Positions 1 through 6,794 of a stretch of DNA of 10,000 bases are shown here, piece by piece; positions within the stretch are counted from its first letter, which is position 1, and each line of letters starts with the position of its first letter. The notes below the pieces were generated by a model. The model saw nothing but the letters and a program-made list of their open reading frames with translations. It searched no databases and had not been told where the DNA came from. The position numbers and the translations under genes are program-made. Origin of the DNA: Flavobacterium sp. (GTDB taxonomy: Bacteria > Bacteroidota > Bacteroidia > Flavobacteriales > Flavobacteriaceae); NCBI RefSeq assembly GCF_020217025.1, contig NZ_JAIWOF010000055.1, positions 1-10,000 on the forward strand, given 5' to 3'.

Positions 1-1761
1 ATATTTATCAAGCGAAGCCATATCTAATCTTCCCATTTCAGAAATAACGACTTTGAATAAATCAGGACGCTGTGTCATGGCAGCACCAACGACTAATCCA
101 CCATGCGAACCGCCATTAATAGCTAATTTGTTTGGATTGGTATATTTTTCTCGAATTAAAAACTCAGCAGCATCAACAAAATCATTAATCGAATTGATTT
201 TCTTTAATCCTTTACCGTCTTTGTGCCAGTTTTTCCCTTTTTCGCCTCCACCTCTAATTTGCGCAAAGGCATAAACGCCACCTTTTTCCATAAAATGCAA
301 TAATCCAGTGTCGTAATTTGGACTGCTAACACTTCCAAAACCGCCATAAGCTCTTAATAAAGTAGGATTGTTTCCATTAAGCTCAATTCCTTTTTTGTGA
401 ATGATAACGATTGGAATATCTTTATTGTCTCTACTTTTATAAGTAATCGTTTTGGTTTCAAAATAGTTAAATGGAAATAAAGTTGGTTTTGGCTGAATAA
501 AATCATTAAAATAAATATCATTCGCTCCAGTTGTAATATTTAGCTTGTAATTTAATGAAGAAATGGTGTACGAATAAAAAGTAACAAAAAGTTCATTTGT
601 TTTTTCGTCATAAAATCTAATTTGAAAATCCATATTGTGTGGCGCTTCAAATTTTCGAATAAATTTTCCAGTATAATCGTAAACAGACATATAATATTTG
701 CCCATATTGTTATACTTACAAATAATATAATTTTCTAAAAAGGTAGTTCCAATAAGCAAATGAGAATATACTTGAGGAATTAAGACCGTACTTTCTGCTC
801 GATTGTTTATATCAAAGTAACTCACATTTCCCCATGGATATTTTTCATCCGAGAAATAGCATTTATCGTTAATAATATTTAAAAGATTTAGATTCGTTTT
901 ATCGTCTTTTATGAAGTTATTAAATTGAAATTGTTCGTTTTCAATTGTAGTATAATAGTAGTTATTTGTGGTTTCATCTTCGCTTGTTTCAACAACAAAT
1001 AATTTATTTTGTTTGGTAAAAAAAATGAAATTAGCTTTTGATTTTGAAGTATCAAAAACCAATTGGTCTTTACTTTGAATATCTCCAATTTTATGATAGT
1101 ATAACTGATAAGTAGAATCTTTTTCAAAGAATTCTTTGTTTGAATTTTTCTTATAAAAGATACCTCTGTCGCCATTCCAAGCAACATTTGAAAATTTAAC
1201 ATCCGTTAGAACATCGTCAAGATATTTTTTGTTGGCAAAGTCTTTAAATTTAATTTCTTGTCTATCGCTTCCGTTTGGACTAATTTTAAAAGCCAAATAT
1301 TTATTGTTTTTAGAAGGAAAATATCCAGATAAAACTACATTCGCATCTTTGTAAACATCAAACGGATCAACCAACGGTTTGCCTAAATCATTTAAACTTT
1401 CTCGGTAATATAAAACGCTTGGTTTGTTTTTGTCGATTCTATAGGTATTGTAAAAATACTTTCCTTTTTTACTTGGCAATCCATTCGTAGACAAATAATC
1501 ATAATCTTTTATTTTGAATGAAAAATTATAATTTCTAACTAATTCTGATAGTTTTTCTTCGCTAATATTGTTTTGTAAAGTTACCCAATCAGCAACTTCT
1601 TTTTCAGTAGTGTTTTCCAACCATGCATAATTGTCTTGTATGGTAATTCCATGTTTTGAAAGCGTTGAGGGAACTTTTTTGGTTTCAATTTTTTGTTGAG
1701 AAAAAACAAAGTTTAAACCCGAACTAATTAAAAAAAGAAATAATAAAACTGTTGTTTTCAT
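1..1761 (-). CDS. Prolyl oligopeptidase family (S9A) serine peptidase, exported, C-terminus cut by window edge
   Basis: An uninterrupted minus-strand frame runs from the ATG at 1761 to base 1 (587 codons) and leaves the window before its stop. The product should cleave short proline-containing peptides. It begins with a signal peptide (MKTTVLLFLF, cleavage near FVFSQ, residues 18-22), so it acts in the periplasm or outside. Near the N-terminus DNYAWLEN (43-50) corresponds to the family's DPYRWLE. A beta-rich stretch, roughly 80-430, should be the seven-bladed propeller. The alpha/beta hydrolase domain follows: AYGGFG (471-476; Tyr472 would be the oxyanion-hole Tyr), an IRGGGEKG motif, and the nucleophile elbow GGSHGG with catalytic Ser552. 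These positions nearly equal those of porcine POP (Tyr473, Ser554). The catalytic Asp and His would lie in the missing part. Most relatives have Asn where His553 stands. The gene is divergent from the lipoprotein gene at 1878. Family assignment is secure; substrate is unknown. Confidence 0.93.
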   Translation of the reverse strand, partial: MKTTVLLFLFLISSGLNFVFSQQKIETKKVPSTLSKHGITIQDNYAWLENTTEKEVADWVTLQNNISEEKLSELVRNYNFSFKIKDYDYLSTNGLPSKKGKYFYNTYRIDKNKPSVLYYRESLNDLGKPLVDPFDVYKDANVVLSGYFPSKNNKYLAFKISPNGSDRQEIKFKDFANKKYLDDVLTDVKFSNVAWNGDRGIFYKKNSNKEFFEKDSTYQLYYHKIGDIQSKDQLVFDTSKSKANFIFFTKQNKLFVVETSEDETTNNYYYTTIENEQFQFNNFIKDDKTNLNLLNIINDKCYFSDEKYPWGNVSYFDINNRAESTVLIPQVYSHLLIGTTFLENYIICKYNNMGKYYMSVYDYTGKFIRKFEAPHNMDFQIRFYDEKTNELFVTFYSYTISSLNYKLNITTGANDIYFNDFIQPKPTLFPFNYFETKTITYKSRDNKDIPIVIIHKKGIELNGNNPTLLRAYGGFGSVSSPNYDTGLLHFMEKGGVYAFAQIRGGGEKGKNWHKDGKGLKKINSINDFVDAAEFLIREKYTNPNKLAINGGSHGGLVVGAAMTQRPDLFKVVISEMGRLDMASLDKY

Positions 1762-1775
1762 GTTAAATGCCGTAA

Positions 1776-1804
1776 GAAAATTACTAAAGGCGAAAATATT
1801 CAAA
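1776..1804 (-). promoter_or_regulatory. Possible Bacteroidota-type promoter for the S9 peptidase gene
   Basis: Read on the minus strand, TTTG (complement of 1801-1804) is followed after 17 bases by TAATTTTC (complement of 1776-1783), one mismatch from TANNTTTG. This is the only reasonable candidate upstream of the ATG at 1761. It would give a very short leader of about 8-10 bases, so the call is tentative. Confidence 0.3.
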
Positions 1805-1812
1805 TTAATTTG
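1801..1812. repeat. 12-base perfect palindrome in the divergent spacer
   Basis: CAAATTAATTTG is identical to its own reverse complement. It lies between the two divergent genes, about 40 bases from the peptidase start and 66 from the lipoprotein start. It could be an operator for a dimeric regulator, but short AT-only palindromes arise easily by chance in DNA this AT-rich. Confidence 0.3.
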
Positions 1813-1821
1813 TAATTACCT

Positions 1822-1829
1822 TAGTTTTG
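1822..1829 (+). promoter_or_regulatory. Bacteroidota -7 promoter box (TAGTTTTG) for the lipoprotein gene
   Basis: TAGTTTTG fits the TANNTTTG consensus used by the Bacteroidota primary sigma factor. It would start transcription near 1836, giving a leader of about 40 bases before the ATG at 1878. No good -33 TTG lies at the usual 19-21 base distance, which lowers confidence. Confidence 0.45.
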
Positions 1830-1877
1830 GCTCTTTTTTTGCTTTAAATTAGTGGTAATTTTAAAAATCAAGACAGC

Positions 1878-2330
1878 ATGAAATATTTAGTTACAATTTT
1901 ATTAGGGTTAATTTTCATTTCATGTGGTTCTACAAATATAATTGCGCAAGATAACATCCAGTCTGCTAGTTATCAAGGTTGGGTAGCAGGTGTTCGTGGT
2001 GGCGGAAGCGGTATTAATTTTTATGTAGAACTTACATCAGAATTACCATCAAATATTGAATTGAAAAGACTAATTTTCAAAGGCTATGAAGTGTCTTTTA
2101 CTAAACAAGATAATTTACATTTTCAAGCGATGATAAAAACACCAGGAAATCAACAAAAAATTGAAGGAGATGATTCGCAAACATATACTAGCCCTAAAAA
2201 TGCTTTAACATTAGCCGATAACGAAGCTATTTTGATTTTTCAAAAAGACGGAAAAGAATACCAACAAAAAATAACAAATGTAACCGAAAAACCAGCCTTA
2301 GAATATCCTTCTGCTAGACCAAAGTTTTAA
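1878..2330 (+). CDS. Small hypothetical lipoprotein of flavobacterial type
   Basis: This 150-residue protein starts with a hydrophobic leader (MKYLVTILLGLIFISC) ending in a lipobox-like FISC, so Cys16 is the probable lipidated residue. No acidic residues follow the cysteine (C-G-S-T-N), unlike the flavobacterial surface-export signal, which suggests a periplasm-facing anchor. An alternative reading is signal peptidase I cleavage after IIAQ (21-24). The mature part is soluble and probably beta-rich, with a glycine-rich WVAGVRGGGSGINFY segment (35-49) that resembles uncharacterised flavobacterial proteins I have seen, and a C-terminal stretch (115-136) rich in charged and beta-forming residues. 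I see no catalytic motif and assign no function. It is divergent from the peptidase gene and 30 bases upstream of the flippase gene, which has its own -7 box, so the two may be separate units. Confidence 0.85.
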   Translation: MKYLVTILLGLIFISCGSTNIIAQDNIQSASYQGWVAGVRGGGSGINFYVELTSELPSNIELKRLIFKGYEVSFTKQDNLHFQAMIKTPGNQQKIEGDDSQTYTSPKNALTLADNEAILIFQKDGKEYQQKITNVTEKPALEYPSARPKF

Positions 2331-2331
2331 T

Positions 2332-2339
2332 TATATTTG
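2332..2339 (+). promoter_or_regulatory. Bacteroidota -7 promoter box (TATATTTG) for the flippase gene
   Basis: TATATTTG is a perfect TANNTTTG match two bases after the lipoprotein stop codon and 21 bases before the TTG start of the flippase. Transcription would begin near 2346. There is no clean TTG at -33, so a promoter is likely but not proven. Confidence 0.45.
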
Positions 2340-2360
2340 TTGTCTATAAATAAATAAAAT

Positions 2361-3821
2361 TTGAGTCTCTATAAAAGTCTTTTTAAACAAACGGCAATCT
2401 ACGGCATAGCAACGGTTTTGCCTAGAATTATTAGTTTTATTCTAAACCCCATTTTTGTTTATTATCTTACAGATAAAGAAAAAATGGGTGAGGTTTCCGT
2501 TATTTTTTCCTATCTGGTTTTTTTCAATGTGATTTTATCTTACGGAATGGAAACCGCCTTTTTCCGTTTTTATAATTCGGAAGAAAACAAAGGGAAAGTA
2601 ATATCTACATCTACTATTTCGCTTTTTTGGTCCACGATAGGATTTTTAGCTTTGTTTCTTTTATTTCGAAAAAACTTAGCACTTTGGTCAGAAATCAACG
2701 TAGAATATATCGTTTTTACCATTTGGATTTTAGCTCTAGATGCACTAGCGATTATTCCGTTTTCCAAAATTAGAGCCGAAGGTCGCCCTATAAAATATGC
2801 CGTAATTAAGATTTCAAACGTTTTAATTAATTTATTACTAAACGTTTTCTTTTTGATTCTGCTTCCTGATTTAGCAAACGAATCTTCGAATCCATTATTA
2901 CAAACTATATACCATGATGATTTTCAAATTGGCTATATTTTTGTTGCAAATTTAATTGCGAGCTTAGCCACTTTACTTTTTGTTTTGCCTGATTATTTCA
3001 AAATCAAATGGCAATTTGATGCAGATTTGTGGAAGAAAATGATGCAATACGGCTTACCTATTTTGGTAGCCGGAATTGCATTTGCCATCAACGAACATTT
3101 TGATAAAATTTTATTAGATTGGATGAATGTCGACATGGCTGACATTGGAGCCTATTCCGCTTGTTATAAAATAGGAATGTTCATGGTCTTATTTCGAACC
3201 GCTTATACATTAGGGATTGAACCGTTTTTCTTTAGTCACGCTAAAAATGAAAATGCACCTCAAACTTATGCTACGATTACCAAATATTTTGTCATTTTAG
3301 GTTCGTTTATTTGTTTGGGAGTTATCGTTTTTGCGGATATTTTAAAATTGATTTTAGTCCCAAAAGCTATTTATTGGGATGCTATGGATGTGGTGCCACT
3401 AATCGTTTTGGCGAATTTCTTCTTAGGGATTTACACCAATTTATCGGTTTGGTACAAATTAATTGATAAAACTAGAGTGGGAGCCTATATTTCAATTGTA
3501 GGAGCTCTAGTGACTTTAATTTTAAATTTGCTTTTAATTCCAATGATAAGTTACATGGGTTCGGCAATTGCTACCATTTTGGCTTACGGAACTATGATGT
3601 TTATTTCGTATTATATGGGACAAAAGAAATATCCAATTCCGTATGATAAGAAATCGATTTTTACCTATTTAGGATTAGCAATAGTGCTTTCGGGAATTTC
3701 ATTTTATGTACCTATTTTACGTGAAACTTACGCCTTCGGAATTGCAGCTATCTTGTTTTTTGCTTACTTTGTGTACCGAAACGAAAAAGAAACCATTTTA
3801 ACGATTATCAGAAGAAAATAA
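2361..3821 (+). CDS. Polysaccharide/lipid-linked oligosaccharide flippase (Wzx/MATE-like, MVF superfamily)
   Basis: A 486-residue, very hydrophobic inner-membrane protein. I count about 12-14 membrane segments spread over the whole length (for example about 12-36, 45-66, 84-103, 115-135, 146-168, 188-210, 230-245, 308-334, 344-362, 373-396, 398-418, 434-452, 457-472). This fits the Wzx/RfbX family, which flips undecaprenyl-linked glycans from the cytoplasmic to the periplasmic face. The N-terminal LYKSLFKQTAIYGIATVLPR and the central DKILLDW ... IGAYSACYKIG segment (248-272) are typical of the family. The start is TTG: an in-frame TAA sits two codons upstream, and the next ATG is at residue 42, which would delete the first helix. 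The glycan cannot be told from sequence; the nearby sugar nucleotidyltransferase supports a surface polysaccharide or protein-glycan role. Confidence 0.9.
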   Translation: MSLYKSLFKQTAIYGIATVLPRIISFILNPIFVYYLTDKEKMGEVSVIFSYLVFFNVILSYGMETAFFRFYNSEENKGKVISTSTISLFWSTIGFLALFLLFRKNLALWSEINVEYIVFTIWILALDALAIIPFSKIRAEGRPIKYAVIKISNVLINLLLNVFFLILLPDLANESSNPLLQTIYHDDFQIGYIFVANLIASLATLLFVLPDYFKIKWQFDADLWKKMMQYGLPILVAGIAFAINEHFDKILLDWMNVDMADIGAYSACYKIGMFMVLFRTAYTLGIEPFFFSHAKNENAPQTYATITKYFVILGSFICLGVIVFADILKLILVPKAIYWDAMDVVPLIVLANFFLGIYTNLSVWYKLIDKTRVGAYISIVGALVTLILNLLLIPMISYMGSAIATILAYGTMMFISYYMGQKKYPIPYDKKSIFTYLGLAIVLSGISFYVPILRETYAFGIAAILFFAYFVYRNEKETILTIIRRK

Positions 3822-3829
3822 TAACTTTG
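3822..3829 (+). promoter_or_regulatory. Bacteroidota -7 promoter box (TAACTTTG) upstream of dut
   Basis: TAACTTTG begins directly after the flippase stop codon (TAA at 3819-3821) and matches TANNTTTG fully. It would yield a leader of about 60 bases before the dut ATG at 3896. The -33 position lacks TTG. Confidence 0.4.
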
Positions 3830-3895
3830 AATTATAGATTTAGTTAGGATTTCTCCAATTTCTAAAATCTGTGTTCCAAAAAAATTGAATTAAAA

Positions 3896-4330
3896 ATGCA
3901 AATCAAAATCATCAATAAATCCAATCACGAGTTACCTAACTACGAAACCATCGCTTCGGCAGGAATGGATTTACGTGCTAATATTTCAGAACCTATTACT
4001 TTAAAATCATTAGAAAGAACTATCGTAAAAACCGGACTTTTCATTGAATTGCCAATAGGTTACGAAGCGCAAGTACGTCCAAGAAGTGGTTTGGCAGCTA
4101 AAAAAGGAATCACCGTTTTAAATTCACCGGGTACAGTGGATGCCGATTATAGAGGAGAAATTGGCGTGATTTTAGTAAATTTATCCAATGAAGATTTCAT
4201 AATCGAAAACGGAGAACGCATCGCCCAATTAATCATAGCCAAACACGAACGCGCTGAATGGTTTGAAGTAACCGAATTATCAGAAACTTCTAGAGGCGAA
4301 GGTGGTTTTGGAAGTACGGGAGTGAAATAA
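3896..4330 (+). CDS. dut: dUTP diphosphatase (dUTPase)
   Basis: Hydrolyses dUTP to dUMP and pyrophosphate, keeping uracil out of DNA and supplying the thymidylate pathway; cytoplasmic homotrimer. All five trimeric dUTPase motifs are visible in order: motif I AGMDLRA (22-28), motif [13 protein letters not shown] (61-71), motif [18 protein letters not shown] (79-93, with Asp84 as the likely catalytic base and Tyr85 stacking on the uracil), motif [12 protein letters not shown] (105-114) and the C-terminal P-loop-like motif [11 protein letters not shown] (133-142). Length (144 residues) is normal for the bacterial enzyme. The ATG at 3896 is preceded by the A-rich GAATTAAAA. It sits between the flippase and nucleotidyltransferase genes, spaced 74 and 85 bases from them, an embedding unrelated to envelope function. 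Very confident. Confidence 0.98.
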   Translation: MQIKIINKSNHELPNYETIASAGMDLRANISEPITLKSLERTIVKTGLFIELPIGYEAQVRPRSGLAAKKGITVLNSPGTVDADYRGEIGVILVNLSNEDFIIENGERIAQLIIAKHERAEWFEVTELSETSRGEGGFGSTGVK

Positions 4331-4360
4331 GTGTTCCGAAAAACATCAAAAATATAATCA

Positions 4361-4396
4361 TAGCGAACTTTGCGAAAAACCTTTGCGAATTTTGCG
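4361..4396 (+). repeat. Short TTTGCG mini-repeat upstream of the nucleotidyltransferase gene
   Basis: TTTGCG occurs three times, at 4369-4374, 4382-4387 and 4391-4396, preceded by a related AGCG at 4362-4365. The GCG triplets end 9, 13 and 9 bases apart. Strings of this kind occur between genes in many flavobacterial genomes as far as I recall; their function is not known to me. The second copy sits in AACCTTTG (4378-4385), one mismatch from a -7 promoter box, so the repeat may carry or mimic the promoter of the downstream gene. Confidence 0.6.
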
Positions 4397-4415
4397 TTTA
4401 AAATAAAAATATACC

Positions 4416-5426
4416 ATGAAAATAATAGTACCAATGGCAGGTCGTGGTTCACGCCTTCGCCCACATACCTTAACTGTTCCAAAACCATTAATTCCAGTAG
4501 CAGGAAAACCAATCGTTCATAGATTAGTGGAAGATATTGCAGGAGTTTTAAATCAGAAAATAGACGAAGTAGCGTTTATTATTCATGAGAGTTTTGGTAA
4601 AAAAGTAGAAGAAGATTTAATTGCGATTGCTCAAAAATTAGGCGCAAGAGGAACGATTTATTATCAAAACGAAGCATTAGGAACGGGTCATGCGATTATG
4701 TGTGCGAAAGATTCATTGGAAGGTCCAGCAGTTATTGCTTATGCGGATACTTTAATTCGTGCGGATTTTGATTTAGACACAACCGCTGATAGCGTTATTT
4801 GGGTAAAACAAGTGGATCAACCAGAAGCTTTTGGTGTGGTAAACTTAAATGACAATGGAGAAATCATCGAATTGGTAGAGAAACCAAAAGAATTTGTGTC
4901 GGATTTAGCCGTAATCGGAATTTATTATTTTAAAGATATTGCCGTGTTGAAAAACGAATTGCAATCGGTGTTAGACAACAACATTATCCACGGTGGCGAA
5001 TACCAAATTAACGATGGTATTAAGCAAATGATGGCAAAAGGCATGAAATTTGTACCAGGACAAGTAGACGAATGGATGGATTGCGGAAACAAAGATGTTA
5101 CCGTTGAAACCAATACAAGAATGCTAGGGTTTTTACATAACGATGGAGAACATTTGGTGGATTATGATGTGAAATTGGAAAATGCAACTATTATTCCGCC
5201 ATGTTATATCGGGGAAGATGTGGTGTTGATTAATGCTACGGTTGGTCCAAATGTTTCATTAGGAAAAGGATGTCACGTAATTGATTCTACTATAAAAAAC
5301 AGTTTGATTCAAACTCACGCACATATTAAAAATGCCAATTTAGATAACGCGATGATAGGAAATCACGCGAGTTTTGATGGCAATTTTACAAGTATTAGTA
5401 TTGGAGATTATTCGGTTTTAGAATAG
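4416..5426 (+). CDS. Sugar-1-phosphate nucleotidyltransferase with C-terminal left-handed beta-helix
   Basis: Transfers a nucleotide from an NTP to a sugar 1-phosphate, making an activated sugar for glycan synthesis in the cytoplasm. The N-terminal Rossmann-like domain (about 1-235) has the signature GRGSRLRPHTLTVPKPL (9-25), with the phosphate-binding G-x-G-S-R and Lys23. It also has LGTGHAI (88-94), the metal-binding YADT (109-112, Asp111), VEKPKE (154-159), the sugar-site GEYQIND (194-200) and EWMDCG (219-224), whose Asp222 is the usual second metal ligand. The C-terminal part (about 255-336) shows hexapeptide repeats (PPCYIGEDVVL, ATVGPNVSLGKG, and so on), a left-handed beta-helix used for oligomerisation or, in some relatives, acetyl transfer. 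The family covers RmlA-, GlmU- and mannose-1-phosphate guanylyltransferase-like enzymes, and I cannot choose the sugar or the base. The ATG at 4416 follows an A-rich leader; the stop directly abuts the next ATG. Confidence 0.9.
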   Translation: MKIIVPMAGRGSRLRPHTLTVPKPLIPVAGKPIVHRLVEDIAGVLNQKIDEVAFIIHESFGKKVEEDLIAIAQKLGARGTIYYQNEALGTGHAIMCAKDSLEGPAVIAYADTLIRADFDLDTTADSVIWVKQVDQPEAFGVVNLNDNGEIIELVEKPKEFVSDLAVIGIYYFKDIAVLKNELQSVLDNNIIHGGEYQINDGIKQMMAKGMKFVPGQVDEWMDCGNKDVTVETNTRMLGFLHNDGEHLVDYDVKLENATIIPPCYIGEDVVLINATVGPNVSLGKGCHVIDSTIKNSLIQTHAHIKNANLDNAMIGNHASFDGNFTSISIGDYSVLE

Positions 5427-6794
5427 ATGATAAAGAAAAAACACATAGCTTTTTTGGCGTTCCTGCTTTTTAGTTTTGGGAATCACTTGTTCGCACAAGA
5501 AAATCCCGATGCAATTGCTTTGGTGGATGACCAATTGGAAAATAATTTTTACGAAGCTGTGAAACAACGCGGCATCGAAAATTACGATAAAGCTATTGTG
5601 GCGATTCAAAAGTGTATTGAAAAAGAACCAAAAAATGCGGCTTTTCAATATGAATTAGGCAAGAATTATTTGAGCCTAAAAAATTATGTTGATGCGGAAA
5701 ATGCCTTCAAAAAAGCAATCGAGTTAGACAACAAACAACGTTGGTATTGGAACGGATTGTACGATGTGTATTATCAAACGAAAGATTATCAAAAATCGAT
5801 TCCAATTGTAGAGAAATTAGTAGAGTTCGATTCCAATATGAATGAAGATTTAGTGTCGCTTTACATGAACACAAATCAACACGGAAAAGCATTGGATTTG
5901 TTGAAAGACATGGAATCGAAATCTAAGTTGACCAGCAGCATGGAATATTATAAATTGAAGATTCAAGAATCGAATGCGTACACAAAACCACAAAAAGAAC
6001 AATTAGAAGAAGCCATCAAAAAGCAACCTAATGTAGAGCAAAATTATATTGATTTAATTATTTTGTATATAAATTTTAATCAAGAAGATAAGGCCTTTGA
6101 AGTGGCAAAACAATTGGAAATAGAAATCCCAAATTCCGATTGGGCACACGTAAGTTTAGTGAAATTTCACTTAAATAATAACGATGGTGAAAATGCATCA
6201 AAATCGATGTTTAAAGTTTTGGACAATGACCGAATGGATTTGAAAATCAAACATCGTGTTTTTAATGAGTTCTTAATTTTTGCTGTTAAAAATCCATCGT
6301 ATTTAAAAGATGTAGATAAAGCAATACCTTATTTTGATAACGATAGAGAAATCAATGTAGCAAAAGAAGTGGCGAAATTTTTCTGGAAAAAGAATGATTT
6401 AGAAAATGCGACGAAATATTTTGAGAAAGGAATCAAAAGAAATTCCAATGACTTAGAAGCCATGGAATTGAATTTAGAAGTTTTAATTCAGAAGCAAGAT
6501 TTTCAATCAGTAACTAAGAAAGCAGAAGAATATTTGGAGTCATTTCCTACCCAAGTTGGGTTTTATTTTTATGCAGGTTTAGGATACAATCAACTTAAAG
6601 AATATAAAAAAGCAAAGAATATTTTAGAAAATGGCTTGGATTTTGTTGTTGAATTTAATCCGTCAGAATCTGGAATTTACAACAATCGTTTCAATGTTAA
6701 TTTTTACAAACAATTAATTATCAGTTGTGAGAATTTGAATGATAATGCAAAAAAAGAAACGTATACCAACAAATTAAAGCAATTACAAAAATAA
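5427..6794 (+). CDS. Exported tetratricopeptide-repeat protein
   Basis: A 455-residue protein with a clear signal peptide (MIKKKHIAFLAFLLFSF, cleavage near LFAQ at residue 24), hence periplasmic. TPR helices are visible from about residue 42: GIENYDKAIVAIQKCIEKEP (49-68), AAFQYELGKNYLSLKNYVDA (71-90) with ENAFKKAIELD (91-101), then less regular pairs at 103-134 and 139-163, and clear late repeats at 310-342 and 376-404. This describes an alpha-solenoid that binds other proteins rather than an enzyme; no catalytic motif is seen. Its ATG follows the nucleotidyltransferase TAG with no gap, and its own TAA abuts the ATG of the DUF4292 gene. The tight triple suggests co-translation and a shared role in envelope assembly, but the partner is unknown. 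Confidence 0.9.
   Translation: MIKKKHIAFLAFLLFSFGNHLFAQENPDAIALVDDQLENNFYEAVKQRGIENYDKAIVAIQKCIEKEPKNAAFQYELGKNYLSLKNYVDAENAFKKAIELDNKQRWYWNGLYDVYYQTKDYQKSIPIVEKLVEFDSNMNEDLVSLYMNTNQHGKALDLLKDMESKSKLTSSMEYYKLKIQESNAYTKPQKEQLEEAIKKQPNVEQNYIDLIILYINFNQEDKAFEVAKQLEIEIPNSDWAHVSLVKFHLNNNDGENASKSMFKVLDNDRMDLKIKHRVFNEFLIFAVKNPSYLKDVDKAIPYFDNDREINVAKEVAKFFWKKNDLENATKYFEKGIKRNSNDLEAMELNLEVLIQKQDFQSVTKKAEEYLESFPTQVGFYFYAGLGYNQLKEYKKAKNILENGLDFVVEFNPSESGIYNNRFNVNFYKQLIISCENLNDNAKKETYTNKLKQLQK

Noticed and set aside
53..274. Plus-strand open frame of 73 codons with Pro-rich end
   Set aside because: Antisense to the catalytic domain of the peptidase, whose family motifs (GGSHGG, RGGGEKG) prove the minus-strand frame.
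909..1202. Minus-strand open frame of 97 codons
   Set aside because: It lies within the peptidase gene in another frame of the same strand, is Lys/Leu/Ile-rich without motifs and is explained by AT-rich coding DNA.
1..1761. Frameshift or pseudogene in the peptidase
   Set aside because: I translated the minus strand codon by codon: the frame stays open from the ATG at 1761 to base 1 and the motif positions match the family. Only the window edge truncates it.
4361..4396. TTTGCG repeats as a CRISPR array
   Set aside because: Units are only 6-9 bases with 3-7 base gaps, far too short for repeats and spacers.
4147..4512. Minus-strand open frame across the dut/nucleotidyltransferase junction
   Set aside because: Its ends cover motifs of both real genes on the plus strand; the translation shows no recognisable domain.
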